In this document: positions 52,595-61,618 of the stretch, piece after piece | Numbering within the stretch: the stretch's first letter is position 1 | Layout: every line of letters begins with the position of its first letter | Assembly (NCBI GenBank): GCA_022495995.1 | Contig: JAFEMH010001295.1 | Span: forward strand, 124,001-188,000 | From: Adenophora triphylla var. japonica | Lineage: Eukaryota; Streptophyta; Magnoliopsida; Asterales; Campanulaceae | DNA: 64,000 nt | Reading direction: 5' to 3' | Position numbers and translations under genes: made by a program | Notes under the pieces: model-generated | The model's database searches: none | What the model saw: only the letters and a program-made list of their open reading frames with translations | Told to the model about the DNA's origin: nothing

Positions 52595-52612
52595 TGGCGA
52601 CTCTGCTGGGGA
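52595..52612 (+). other. Primer binding site of element D (tRNA-Arg)
   Basis: TGGCGACTCTGCTGGGGA differs from the site of element C by one base. Confidence 0.8.
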
Positions 52613-54155
52613 CATAAAAATAGGCTTTACTTTTTAAAAAAAAAAAAATAAAAAGAACGGTATTTGGTATATAGGTGGAAACCATTAAATTTCCTGTACC
52701 GCTTCCTAACCCGGGGCTTGGGATAAATTATGGTCTAACAAAGCCACGTACCGGTATCATTGTTTTTTTAAAAAAAAAAGAAAAAAAGAAAAGCTTTTGT
52801 GGGTCAAACTTCCGTCCCGGCATTTGAAACCATTTGTATTGTGTGTGTGTGTGTGTTGGTTTTGCACATTTCGTGTTGTTTTGACTGTCCCGGAAGAATC
52901 GATATTTTGACTGTCGGAATCATTTCCTTAACTGTTTGAATTTTGTGCCTATGTGCTTATGTGTTTATTTGCTTTCAAAAAAAAATTCAAAAAAAAATTC
53001 AAAAAAAAATTCAAAAAATAAAAAAATCAAAAATTCAAAAAAAAAATCAAAAAAAAATTAAAAAAAAAAGATTTTCAAAAAAAAAAATTTCAAAAAAAAA
53101 AAAAATCATTTTTTGCATGCATCATACTTTTTAAGACACATGAAAATTTCTATTTTACTCAGAAAAAGAAGATAGACTGCTTGCACACTACGCGCACTTG
53201 GCCCTATACTGCACACTACATCCTTAATCCGGGGAAATCCCAGTAGCAGCCCGTTTGGCCTTATTACGCCTCTCGGTGCGAGCACGGGACTACCCAAACA
53301 TCCCGTGGAGCCTCGTTTCGACCATGCACTTGTCCGTGACACACTTTGTCCGAGACCCAGTTGGTTTTTAGTCTGGTCCGTGTCATGCCCTGTCTGTGTA
53401 TACACCTTTCCTGTCAAGCCTTAGTCAGCATACCAAGTCAATATCTTTCGGGGACCCTTAATCAGTCGAAATCATGCCGGTTTTCCGCCGCAAACTTTGA
53501 CCAGATATTGACTGGCGCCTTGACTTTGACTTTGACTGGCACAACTTATGCACCGACTCCCGGCATGACACTGAGTCATCAAGGATTAATGATTATTCCA
53601 TGTCTAATTACGGCCTAACTAACGACGGATCAAGATCAATTATGGACGTTTATCAGTCCGAGCCATGCCGACTTTTCGTTGAGCCCTCTGGACATGAACT
53701 TGACCTTTGACGTCAGCTTTGTCCGTAATTTATATCGAATGCTCGTTAAGAATAGATTACCCGCCAGACTTTAGGATCGTTTTCTTTTCGATCGGTGGGA
53801 CCTGCTTGCCCTACGAAACCCTTGTTCGGGGTTACAGGTTGAGGGTCCGCAGGCGTAGTGATGGGGCCCACTGATCCAGGAATCAGAGTAGTTTGCGAAA
53901 AATAAGAGCAATCTTTTCCAACCGATTAGGTTAATAAAATACGTTTTAAGTAAACAAGAACAAATAACTGCATGTTGCATAAGCCCTAAACCCAAACACC
54001 TACCCTCCTTCACTCCCAAATATCTGAACCCTCGTGTCTTTCCCCCCGCAGCTCCTCACAAAGCTTGGTTTCGGGCGCCGAGTCACCGTTTGATCAGTTG
54101 GGAAGAGTCAAGGGCATCGTCAGCTTCACCATTTGTTCGTACTCCGAGTTTCAGA
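52613..54155 (+). other. Leader of element D
   Basis: This is a long untranslated region. It holds an A-rich array of TTCAAAAAAAAA units (52976-53105) and two related segments near 53450 and 53640 (ATCAGTCGAAATCATGCCG and ATCAGTCCGAGCCATGCCG), suggesting an old duplication. ORFs in it look accidental. Confidence 0.55.
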
Positions 54156-55181
54156 ATGTCTGCATCAGCCCGTAATGATGGGGACAACATCACTCCGCCT
54201 CCCGAGACCCCTCAAACAGAACAGCAGTGGAATCAGTTAGCAGAACAGATGAGATTGCGACAGGAAGCACAGATTAATAGCCTTATGGAAGCCATCAGGA
54301 GCCATGGTTTGGCCGCCAGTCTCAATCCCGATGGCACCTTCACCGTAGAAGAAGAAGAGGACCCCAATCCCACTCTCAGTCGCCCTGATTACTCCAGGAT
54401 GCCACCACCCACCTCCTATGGTACTACTACCAGAACCCATGCTCCTCGATCTTCGGGTCAGCCAGCTCCCCAGCTACAGACTACTGGATCCATGCAGCTT
54501 GACGGGGCGAATCAGCTCGCAGTTCCTCACTGGGGGCAAAATCAGTACGGAATGTCTTCTCACAGTTGGGGATATCTCGGAATGCCACATCAAATTGGGA
54601 TTCCGTCTCAGTTCGGAAACGACCAAGTCGGACCTTCACAACAGCAGTTCAAAGTACCGCAACAACAGTTTGGGATGCCACCACAGTTTGGTTCGGGACA
54701 ACAGTCAGGAGCCCCTCCTCAGAATGATGCCAGTGCAGCTGCTCCTAGCACAGCTCCTACAAACCCATTTCTCACTCAGGGACCAATGGGCCACCAAGCC
54801 CCTAATCCATTTTCATCAGAATCTCTCGGACCGCAATACCCTCTCGGCTACACACCCTCGCCACAACCTGGCATACAGTTCAACAACCAGGGACAACAGC
54901 CCGCACCTATGCCTACCTATGAATCTCAGCTCGGAAAACCAAGCTACCCGGCTACATCAGGCCTGCCTCCGCCCACTCTGCCGGTTGAAAGTCAACAAGC
55001 TGCAAGGTTCTATCCCTATGCCCAGGCTCCTACTCACGCTCCCCAGGGTAATTCGGGCCAAGGACAGGTTTTTACCTATGTCCCCGGATCGGCCGTTCCC
55101 TCCACCAGTCTGCCGCCAGTGGTAGCTCCTCACTCTAGCTCGATCAGTGCAGAATGCCATGGTTCCACCACAAGACCCTAA
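54156..55181 (+). CDS. Gag N-terminal region of element D
   Basis: The first ATG with Gag-like sequence is at 54156 (MSASARNDGDNITPPPETPQ). It is followed by a helix LAEQMRLRQEAQINSLMEAI and then about 250 residues rich in Gln, Pro, Gly and Ser with repeated FGMPPQFG/FGNDQVG phrases. This looks like a low-complexity, prion-like disordered domain. An upstream in-frame ATG at 54090 is less likely. The frame ends in a TAA (55179-55181) after a frameshift near 55140, beyond which the Gag continues in the frame of 55147-55515. Confidence 0.65.
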   Translation: MSASARNDGDNITPPPETPQTEQQWNQLAEQMRLRQEAQINSLMEAIRSHGLAASLNPDGTFTVEEEEDPNPTLSRPDYSRMPPPTSYGTTTRTHAPRSSGQPAPQLQTTGSMQLDGANQLAVPHWGQNQYGMSSHSWGYLGMPHQIGIPSQFGNDQVGPSQQQFKVPQQQFGMPPQFGSGQQSGAPPQNDASAAAPSTAPTNPFLTQGPMGHQAPNPFSSESLGPQYPLGYTPSPQPGIQFNNQGQQPAPMPTYESQLGKPSYPATSGLPPPTLPVESQQAARFYPYAQAPTHAPQGNSGQGQVFTYVPGSAVPSTSLPPVVAPHSSSISAECHGSTTRP

Positions 55182-55515
55182 CCTGGCCTGGTTCATGGAG
55201 CAACACAAGGAAATGAAAGCACAGATTGCCGAATTGACTGCTAAGAAGTCTGCCTTCCGACCTACAGACCCGAATTCTATTGTTCCCCTGCCCCACAAGT
55301 TTGTAATGCCTAATCTGGACCTTTTTGATGGGACTGCATGCCCGAAAACTCATCTGGATACATATACCTTGGCAATGAAGGCCAAAGGGTGCACCAATCA
55401 GCAGCTGGCTGACTACTTCAGCCTCTCTTTGAAATCTAGTGCTCTAAAATGGTTCTTCCGCTTAAAACCCGAGGCCAGGGCTACATGGGATCAGATCACC
55501 AGTGCCTTTACATAG
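55147..55515 (+). pseudogene. Gag capsid entry of element D
   Basis: The sequence includes PHKFVMPNLDLFDGTACPKT, HLDTYTLAMKAKGCTNQQLA and ALKWFFRLKPEARATWDQIT, the standard entry of a plant gypsy Gag. It stops at TAG 55513-55515, where the family has a Glu or Gln codon (FT*KYKANLEWE). The frame is unchanged in the next piece. Confidence 0.8.
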
Positions 55516-55530
55516 AAGTACAAGGCTAAT

Positions 55531-56442
55531 TTGGAATGGGAAACAAATAGGGTTGACTTGCAGACAACCGTGCAGTGTCCCAATGAAAATGTTGGGGATT
55601 TCTACAAGCGGTGGAATCTGAAACTCAGTGAGATGGCCATCCCTCCTTCTGAAGAGGAACAGTTGGACATCTTCCAGTCGTGCCTGAAGTCACATCTGAG
55701 AACCTCCCTCAGCCACTTCCCCTACTCAGACTTACGGGTCATGGTTAACTCCGCAATTAAGTTTGAAAAGGCTTATAATCAACAGCCGACTGCTGCACCT
55801 GCTTACAGATACAGAGCTCCTCCCTCCAACACGGTTTCGGCTCCTGCTAAAGGTAAAGAGATGACCAACTACGCAGGGCAAGAATGTAATAATGCAACTC
55901 CTTTTGCTCCTAGGAAACCAGCTGAGCCCAAGCCTCGGGTCATAAACCTCGAAAGCTTTGGAATGCCTCTAAACGACATCTTTAGAGGATTGGTGAAAGA
56001 AGGCTTGCTGCGGCCTTTGGAAAATTTCCAACCCAGAAATCCGAATGCTCCCATGGATACTTCTAAGTTCTGCGCTTTTCATCATGCCCATGGACATCTA
56101 ACAGATAACTGCTTTACTCTGAAAAAGGCAATCCAGGGATTGATAGAGCAAGGGAACTTGGAAGGCCCCGAGGGGCCTAATACAGTCAAAAATCCCTTCC
56201 CGAGAAATCAAAACCAGGTGAACATGATTGAAGCCGGAGAACCTTCGTATGTCCAGGAGGATGCGGAAACTGATGAAGACCTCCCAATACCCATGGCCAA
56301 CCTTGTCGAGAATCCTGAATTTGGATTCCCCCTCAGCCTTGAGGATGGCGAACAAACCAACCCTCCTTGGTCTCAAGTTAGAAATTTCTTGCAAGAATAT
56401 GAGGCTCGCTATTTCTCGGAGGAAGGGAAAGCCGATCTTTGA
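55531..56442 (+). CDS. Gag capsid C-terminus and knuckle of element D
   Basis: It continues the frame after the TAG. Capsid blocks are VQCPNENVGDFYKRWNLKLS and SCLKSHLRTSLSHFPYSDLR, followed by a Pro/Ala-rich linker. The knuckle-like KFCAFHHAHGHLTDNCFTLK has C-x2-H-x4-H-x4-C complete. An acidic tail follows. A frameshift near 56415 diverts the end to a TGA. The genuine continuation is YFSEEGKPIFEEAGLFQSNH in the frame starting at 56228. Confidence 0.78.
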   Translation: MEWETNRVDLQTTVQCPNENVGDFYKRWNLKLSEMAIPPSEEEQLDIFQSCLKSHLRTSLSHFPYSDLRVMVNSAIKFEKAYNQQPTAAPAYRYRAPPSNTVSAPAKGKEMTNYAGQECNNATPFAPRKPAEPKPRVINLESFGMPLNDIFRGLVKEGLLRPLENFQPRNPNAPMDTSKFCAFHHAHGHLTDNCFTLKKAIQGLIEQGNLEGPEGPNTVKNPFPRNQNQVNMIEAGEPSYVQEDAETDEDLPIPMANLVENPEFGFPLSLEDGEQTNPPWSQVRNFLQEYEARYFSEEGKADL

Positions 56443-56971
56443 AGAAGCTGGGTTGTTCCAGTCAAATCATGAGAAAACCATTTACACGAGATGGTTAGAG
56501 CAGTCAAGGAAGATTGAGCAAGAAAGCTTCAGACGGGCGCCTGTATTGGGGCTTATCAGCAAAGAGGCCAAAGAACACCTGGAGTTAGTGCACTTCTGCA
56601 AGATGGTTTTGGGAGAAGTCGAATACGATCCCGAGGACAGTGAAAATGAAGAATCAGAGGAGGAGGATTGCTTCTATATCCTTCCTGGAGTCAAGTACGT
56701 GCCGCCCCCTCTCACTCTTCCCCCACAGTTTCTGGGAGGAGAAGCGGAGTCGCAATTGCCGCTTCCGGCAATGGGGGCATACGACAATTTCTGCGGCTGC
56801 ACGCACCCGTCCTCCCCTAACAGATTTGACCGACGCTCTCTCTCAGCCGAAATCCCAGTAGTATGGGAAGATGATTCTAATGACAGTAATGACAGTGATG
56901 ATGATGACGATGAAAGTGAGGAGTCAACTGAGGCCCAAGATCCGGAATCAATCTGGAACAATCATGCCTAA
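56410..56971 (+). CDS. Extra region of element D, part 1 (acidic, FCGC motif)
   Basis: After Gag, about 180 codons read WLEQSRKIEQESFRRAPVLG, then the acidic SEEEDCFYILPGVKYVPPPL, a Cys motif DNFCGCTHPSSPNRFD, and a long Asp/Ser/Glu run DDSNDSNDSDDDDDESEES. I recognise no family. Element A has no counterpart: its Gag tail is followed within about 60 codons by the protease spacer. A TAA at 56969-56971 interrupts an otherwise continuous frame into part 2. Confidence 0.55.
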
Positions 56972-56980
56972 AATGACATC

Positions 56981-57454
56981 ATGGGAGCCGGACACAATGG
57001 TTGGTTGTCAGCAAGCGACGATGAAGGACCGCCAAAAAATGCGGGTCAGATACCGATGGGGACGAACCCCCACGAAGTACTCCTCGTAAGATGCACTTGT
57101 GGTCAGTGCCCGGATACCTCAGAGGATGAAGGACAACAAAGCCCACCTACAAGTCCATACATATCCAAAATCCTAGAGCACAATGTTCCCTACAAGGACC
57201 TAGTGGGAGAATGGAGAAGGTTCATTGAAGCACTGGTTAAAGAGGGAGATTTTCGGCAACCTGAAGACGATGAATTCGTAAACGTCATCGGTTCCTTTTC
57301 TTCCTTCCCTAAAACAGACGGCATCACAACTGTAAGGGTCACTGCTGAGCCGCTTGAACACACCGAGTGCATGGAGTCACTAAAAAGGGTTATTGATCTA
57401 AATGTCTCCCCAGTCGCCTTCATACCCATGGACCCACATGACGCGCTTTCTTAA
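56981..57454 (+). CDS. Extra region of element D, part 2 (CTCGQCP module)
   Basis: 157 codons in the same frame as part 1. It has a Cys motif LVRCTCGQCPDTSEDE, then a helix YKDLVGEWRRFIEALVKEGD and a domain ending VRVTAEPLEHTECMESLKRV. The second half resembles the corresponding section of part 3 (VRVTQEEITFPECISALREV), so parts 2 and 3 look like duplicated modules. The function is unknown. The stop at 57452-57454 is followed by a frameshift into part 3. Confidence 0.55.
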   Translation: MGAGHNGWLSASDDEGPPKNAGQIPMGTNPHEVLLVRCTCGQCPDTSEDEGQQSPPTSPYISKILEHNVPYKDLVGEWRRFIEALVKEGDFRQPEDDEFVNVIGSFSSFPKTDGITTVRVTAEPLEHTECMESLKRVIDLNVSPVAFIPMDPHDALS

Positions 57455-57539
57455 TTGCTCTTGTACCCGACAGTGGACCCCGGGTACTCCTCATTTGGAC
57501 CCAGATCTATCGAGCTGTTACGTCAAACTATGAAGGGGA

Positions 57540-58197
57540 ACGTTGTCTATCCTTTACTTGTGGTTGCCCTGCTTGCAAGAGCGAAAGAAAGAAGATGTAT
57601 GATGAGATGGAGGCTGATAGCCGTAAGATTGAGGAAACTTCGGAAGATGATTATGAAACCGAAGATATGAAAGCCATGAATTTTCCTGGGGCTGAACACG
57701 TGGATGTCATAGAGTTCAACACTGCCTACCATGCTTTGGGGAAAGGGTTTTCGGACACCCGATCCAAGAGGATAGTTGAAGATTTGTTAGAGAGAGGGAA
57801 ACTGACTCCCATCCTCCCCAATGAGAAAGTAACCATGGTCAGATCAAATCCGCCCCGAAACAAGGTAACAATCCTTGTCAGGGTTACCCAAGAAGAGATC
57901 ACCTTCCCCGAATGTATTTCAGCTCTCAGAGAAGTCCTGGAAACCGGCATGATACCCGATGCTCCTCCCACGCAGAATGCTATAATCGTCTCCAGCTCTG
58001 AGTATTACAGAAAGGAACCCGAGTGGCTGCATTATACCGGAGATGAAATCGAAAAGCCGTCGAGCCCTGAGAATAGCAATTCATGTTGTATGATAACTAT
58101 GGACAAGGCAGGCTATGAAGGCAAATCGGAGGACGCCCTAGCTCACGTGGGCCATCCGAGGGACAAAGAACACAATCCCGGGTTCAAAAGCCTGTGA
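57540..58197 (+). CDS. Extra region of element D, part 3 (TCGCPACK module)
   Basis: The frame starts upstream of its first ATG with RCLSFTCGCPACKSERKKMY. It continues with an acidic segment, a helical part KRIVEDLLERGKLTPILPNE, and VTILVRVTQEEITFPECISA. The latter matches part 2, including the E-x-x-E/F-x-E-C spacing before SLKRV or ALREV. The tail is polar. A frameshift at 58190 leads to the protease spacer. Paired Cys in CGCPAC and CTCGQC could bind zinc. This is inference. Confidence 0.55.
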
Positions 58198-58784
58198 CAT
58201 GGGAAGCAGTTTTAAAAGCTGCCCAGGAAGGAGCCAATACAGCTCAAGCTCAGCCCCTCACCGTTGCTAGACTCCGTCAGAACCAGTGGCCGATAGCCAA
58301 AAAGTCTCCCCCGTTGACCTTGGCAGCATTGAGGAAATCTAGTCAAGAAGCGACTGATGAGGAAGTCAACCTGTTGACCCGATCCGGGCAGATCTACCAG
58401 GGGAACCCCAAGACAGATAAGAACGTAGCAGATCAAGCACCAAGGGAAGACCGCCTCCCTTATGCCAAGACAGCCGAAACTCCTGACCTCGAGAAGGAGG
58501 ATCCCATGCTCACCCAGCTGAAACAAACTAAGGCCAACATTTCTTTGTGGTCCCTGCTTACCTCATCGTACCCCCACAAGCTAAAGCTGGAAGAAAGCCT
58601 AGCCCGCACGCTAGTCCCTATTGATGCTACTCCTGATGATGTGGTGTACTTGATTGGGAACATTCACTATGGGAATATAATCACTTTCACAGACCTCGAT
58701 CTCCCTCAGTTCGGAGCCGATCATAACGAGCCCCTCTTCATCATAGTCCAGCTGGATGAACGGCATTCCCCGAGTTTTGGTTGA
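58194..58784 (+). pseudogene. Protease spacer of element D
   Basis: The sequence includes VNLLTRSGQIYQ, DPMLTQLKQTKANISLWSLL and TSSYPHKLKLEESLARTLVP, the same conserved spacer as in element A (664-1060). It ends in DLPQFGADHNEPLFI shortly before the protease. A frameshift at about 58755 separates it from the active-site part. Confidence 0.75.
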
Positions 58785-59571
58785 CAATGGGTCTGGGATG
58801 AATATCCTCCCGGCTAAGATCATGAGTCTGCTCGACATCAAATCCACAGATTTAAAGCCTTCCTCCCTCACAGTCAAAGCTTATGACTCTACATCCCGCA
58901 CAGTACTTGGGGTTGCTACTTTGGCCCTCTGGTTTGGCAAAAAGATGATACCTGTGGAATTCCAGGTTATTGACATCCCGATCACCTTTAATTCCCTGCT
59001 GGGAAGACCCTGGCTGCACCAAGTTAAGGGGGTTGCTTCGAGCCTCCATCAGTGTGTGAAATTCGTTTCGGATGGGGATTTGACAACCATTTATGGAGAT
59101 CTAGTCACTTTGGAGGGCACTGATACGGGTGGGATACCTATTCTGGAGATCAAACATGACGAGGAAGGTCTCATGCTAACAGGCTTCACGGTCGAGCCTC
59201 CCAAAGCCCAAGTTTGTAACATAGATCTGACGATCACTCGGGACAAGATCCCTCCAGTCTTGAAGATGATGAGAAGAATGAGCTACCTGACCGGTCTCGG
59301 TCTGGGGAAGCATCAGCAAGGAACTCACAAAGTTATTGAGGTGAAAGGACAGAAAACTCTCCACGGCCTGGGATATGAGGCCACCTCGGTAGACACTATG
59401 AAAGAAAAGGATATTGCCCGGAAAAGGGGAGAAGCTGCCACAGGAAGAGTCCCGATCAACGGCCCTAAACCTCTCCCTTTCAGTCCTCATTTGAATGACT
59501 ACTTTGTAAAAGGTCCGACACAGAAGGGTAGCGCCCCAGTCAAAGGGCCTACTCCGGCAGAGGATGGATGA
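58756..59571 (+). CDS. Aspartic protease and G-patch-like motif of element D
   Basis: The active site is VLVDNGSGMNILPAKIM (Asp-Asn-Gly, as in A), with partner block LLGRPWLHQVKGVASSLHQ. About 100 residues later is MMRRMSYLTGLGLGKHQQG with GLGYEA, a G-patch-like glycine pattern that is broken in A. The tail FSPHLNDYFVKGP matches the A linker. The stop at 59569-59571 may be genuine or a break, since the frame changes for the next piece. Confidence 0.8.
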   Translation: MNGIPRVLVDNGSGMNILPAKIMSLLDIKSTDLKPSSLTVKAYDSTSRTVLGVATLALWFGKKMIPVEFQVIDIPITFNSLLGRPWLHQVKGVASSLHQCVKFVSDGDLTTIYGDLVTLEGTDTGGIPILEIKHDEEGLMLTGFTVEPPKAQVCNIDLTITRDKIPPVLKMMRRMSYLTGLGLGKHQQGTHKVIEVKGQKTLHGLGYEATSVDTMKEKDIARKRGEAATGRVPINGPKPLPFSPHLNDYFVKGPTQKGSAPVKGPTPAEDG

Positions 59572-59580
59572 AGTTACAGC

Positions 59581-60099
59581 ATGACCTTAACAAGCTCAGA
59601 GGAACCAAGGCAAATCCGGTTCGTAGACTGTTTTTTGGATCTACCCAAGATACCTGGGGCTACCACTACCATGGAGAGCGAGTACACTTTCAAAGGCGTT
59701 CCAAGCCTAGTAGAGCAGTTCGAGAAGCTTGCCACTATGGTCCCAACTGTCCAAGAAGGCCCGAAGCCTGAGTTTGAGCTGACAATGCCGAAAGCCAAAG
59801 CCGCGGAGTTCCCTTCAGATGATTGGGACGATCCTGTTATGCAACAAGTATTCGGGGAAGAGGTCCAGGTGCCAGATCTGATCGACTTCGGTTCAGTCAA
59901 AGAGATGATAGAAATGATTGAGAAAGGAGAACAGCGCAAATCCCGAGTCATGAGGCCCCTGACAGCAATGCCATTGAAGAATTGGGAAACTCTCTCAGGC
60001 CCGTCCGTGACCAAGGAGGAAATGATCACAAAGCTTGGATTGGTCCCTCGTCCCCTTGTGTCAACCTGTGTAAAAGTCCTCCGAGTCTCTCATTATTGA
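59581..60099 (+). pseudogene. PR-RT linker of element D, part 1
   Basis: This acidic, low-complexity linker contains RFVDCFLDLPKIPGATTTME and DWDDPVMQQVFGEEVQVPDL, then ITKLGLVPRPL. The last block aligns with MIEKLGLKPRPCP at 2450 in element A. No catalytic domain is present. The frame is lost near 60060, just before the segment EFESLELSYGLTPEDYEVV. Confidence 0.6.
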
Positions 60100-60115
60100 G
60101 TTCGAGTCTCTCGAG

Positions 60116-60472
60116 TTGTCCTATGGCCTTACGCCTGAAGACTATGAGGTTGTAGCAAACGCTGTATTCCCTTTCGTTCTCAATGAAATGATGAACCTTT
60201 CTGAGTATCCCTTGATTGCCACTTTAACTAATGATGAAATAACTAATAACTTAAAAAAAAAAAAACCAGTTAGTAATGATTCACTAGATAAAGAAGCAGA
60301 CACATTAAATGAACAATATATTAAAGAAATCTTTAAGCAGGTTGTTCGGAAAGAGGAAAATCGAGCCCAAGCTGCCGAAGAGGTTTTGACGAGTGTGAAT
60401 TTGGGAGGCTGGAAGAGCCTAAAGAGACGCAGATTGGTAGTTTCTTTGAAGGGACCGAAAAGGATACTCTGA
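60116..60472 (+). pseudogene. PR-RT linker of element D, part 2
   Basis: LTPEDYEVVANAVFPFVLNE and MMNLSEYPLIATLT align with element A at 2585-2680. The middle is strikingly AT-rich (60222-60330) and codes for Asn/Lys/Asp-rich residues, as does the corresponding stretch of A (2680-2800). The end, ENRAQAAEEVLTSVNLGG, matches A again before a frameshift at about 60408 leads to the RT. Confidence 0.6.
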
Positions 60473-60477
60473 TTGAG

Positions 60478-61413
60478 TTGCTAAGAGAATTTGTGGATGT
60501 GTTTGCATGGTCCTATAAGGATATGCCAGGCCTCGACCCTTCCATAGTTGAACACCGGATACTGCTCGACCCGGAAGTCAAGCCAGTAAAGCAAAAGTTG
60601 AGAAGAATTAAGCCCGAATGGTCTCTACAGGTGAAAGAGGAGATCGAAAAAATGCTCAGAGCAGGGTTCATCAGGGTGATTGAATACCCGACATGGCTTT
60701 CCAACATAGTGACAGTGACCAAGGCCAACGGGAAGATCCGATGCTGCGTGGACTTCAGAGATCTGAACAAGGCTAGTCCAAAAGATGATTTCCCCTTGCC
60801 AAATATTAACATGCTAGTGGATACCATGGCCAACTATGAGGTCAAGTCCTTCGTTGACGGCTTTGCCGGCTACAACCAAATCAAGATGGCCGAGGAAGAC
60901 CAAGCCAAGACAGCCTTCACCACCCCTTGGGGAACGTATTGCTACACTGTTATGCCATTCGGACTGAAGAATGCCGGGGCTACTTATCAGAGGGCAGCCA
61001 CAGCCTTGTTCCATGACATGATCCACAAAGAAATTGAGGTCTATGTGGAGGATATGATAATACATTCCAGAGGATCCAATGGCCAACACTTCGTTGATTT
61101 GAGAAAATTCTTTGGCCGCCTCCGAGACCACAATATGAGGCTTAATCCGGCCAAATGCACCTTCGGTGTAAGACGAGGCAAGGTGCTAGGATATATGATG
61201 ACGGAATGGGGAATTGAAGTAGATCCCCATAAAATCAAGGCCATAGTCGAAATGAAGCCACCTCGGACGCTGACAGAAGTAAAATCCTTCATGGGAAGAT
61301 ACAGCAATGGGGGCTATGCTAGCTCAAGAGAAGAAATATTCCAAGGTCGAAAATGCCATCTATTTCGTGAGCAGAAAGCTTCAAGGGAGCGAACTCAATT
61401 ACTCTGCTTGTGA
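60478..61413 (+). pseudogene. Reverse transcriptase of element D with YVED and a thumb deletion
   Basis: The RT entry is VFAWSYKDMPGLDPSIVEHR, followed by IRCCVDFRDLNKASPKDDFP and YTVMPFGLKNAGATYQRAAT. The catalytic block reads VYVEDMIIHS, with Glu in place of the first Asp of YVDD. After SFMGR (about 61297) the sequence jumps to the segment that in A lies about 80 codons later (GAMLAQEKK), so about 240 bp are deleted and the frame is wrong to the stop at 61413. The RT is thus inactive by at least two lesions. Confidence 0.85.
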
Positions 61414-61615
61414 AAAGACTTGCGCTGGCATGGACTGGGTAGTAGGAAAGTTGAAACACTACATGCAGTCTCGCCCGATACATCTGGTCTCGAAGTTGGA
61501 CCCCATCAAATATTTGTTCGACAAACCTTCCATCTCCATGAGGTTGGCAAAATGGTCGTTCTTTGTGGCCGAATACGACATCACTTATGTGACAAGAAAA
61601 TCTGTGAAAGGGTGA
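61307..61615 (+). pseudogene. RT-RNase H connection of element D
   Basis: GAMLAQEKKYSKVENAIYFV and RKLQGSELNYSACEKTC match element A at 3967-4080. It ends ITYVTRKSVKG before a TGA at 61613-61615, after which the frame resumes as MAEQLVDFP. This is the link between RT and RNase H. Confidence 0.8.
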
Positions 61616-61618
61616 GTA

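Noticed and set aside
52943..53134. Plus-strand Lys/Gln/Ile-rich frame
   Set aside because: It is created by the TTCAAAAAAAAA array in the leader of element D.
53346..53618. Plus-strand 90-codon frame in the leader of element D
   Set aside because: No domain, no conserved counterpart, and it lies in an untranslated leader before the Gag start.
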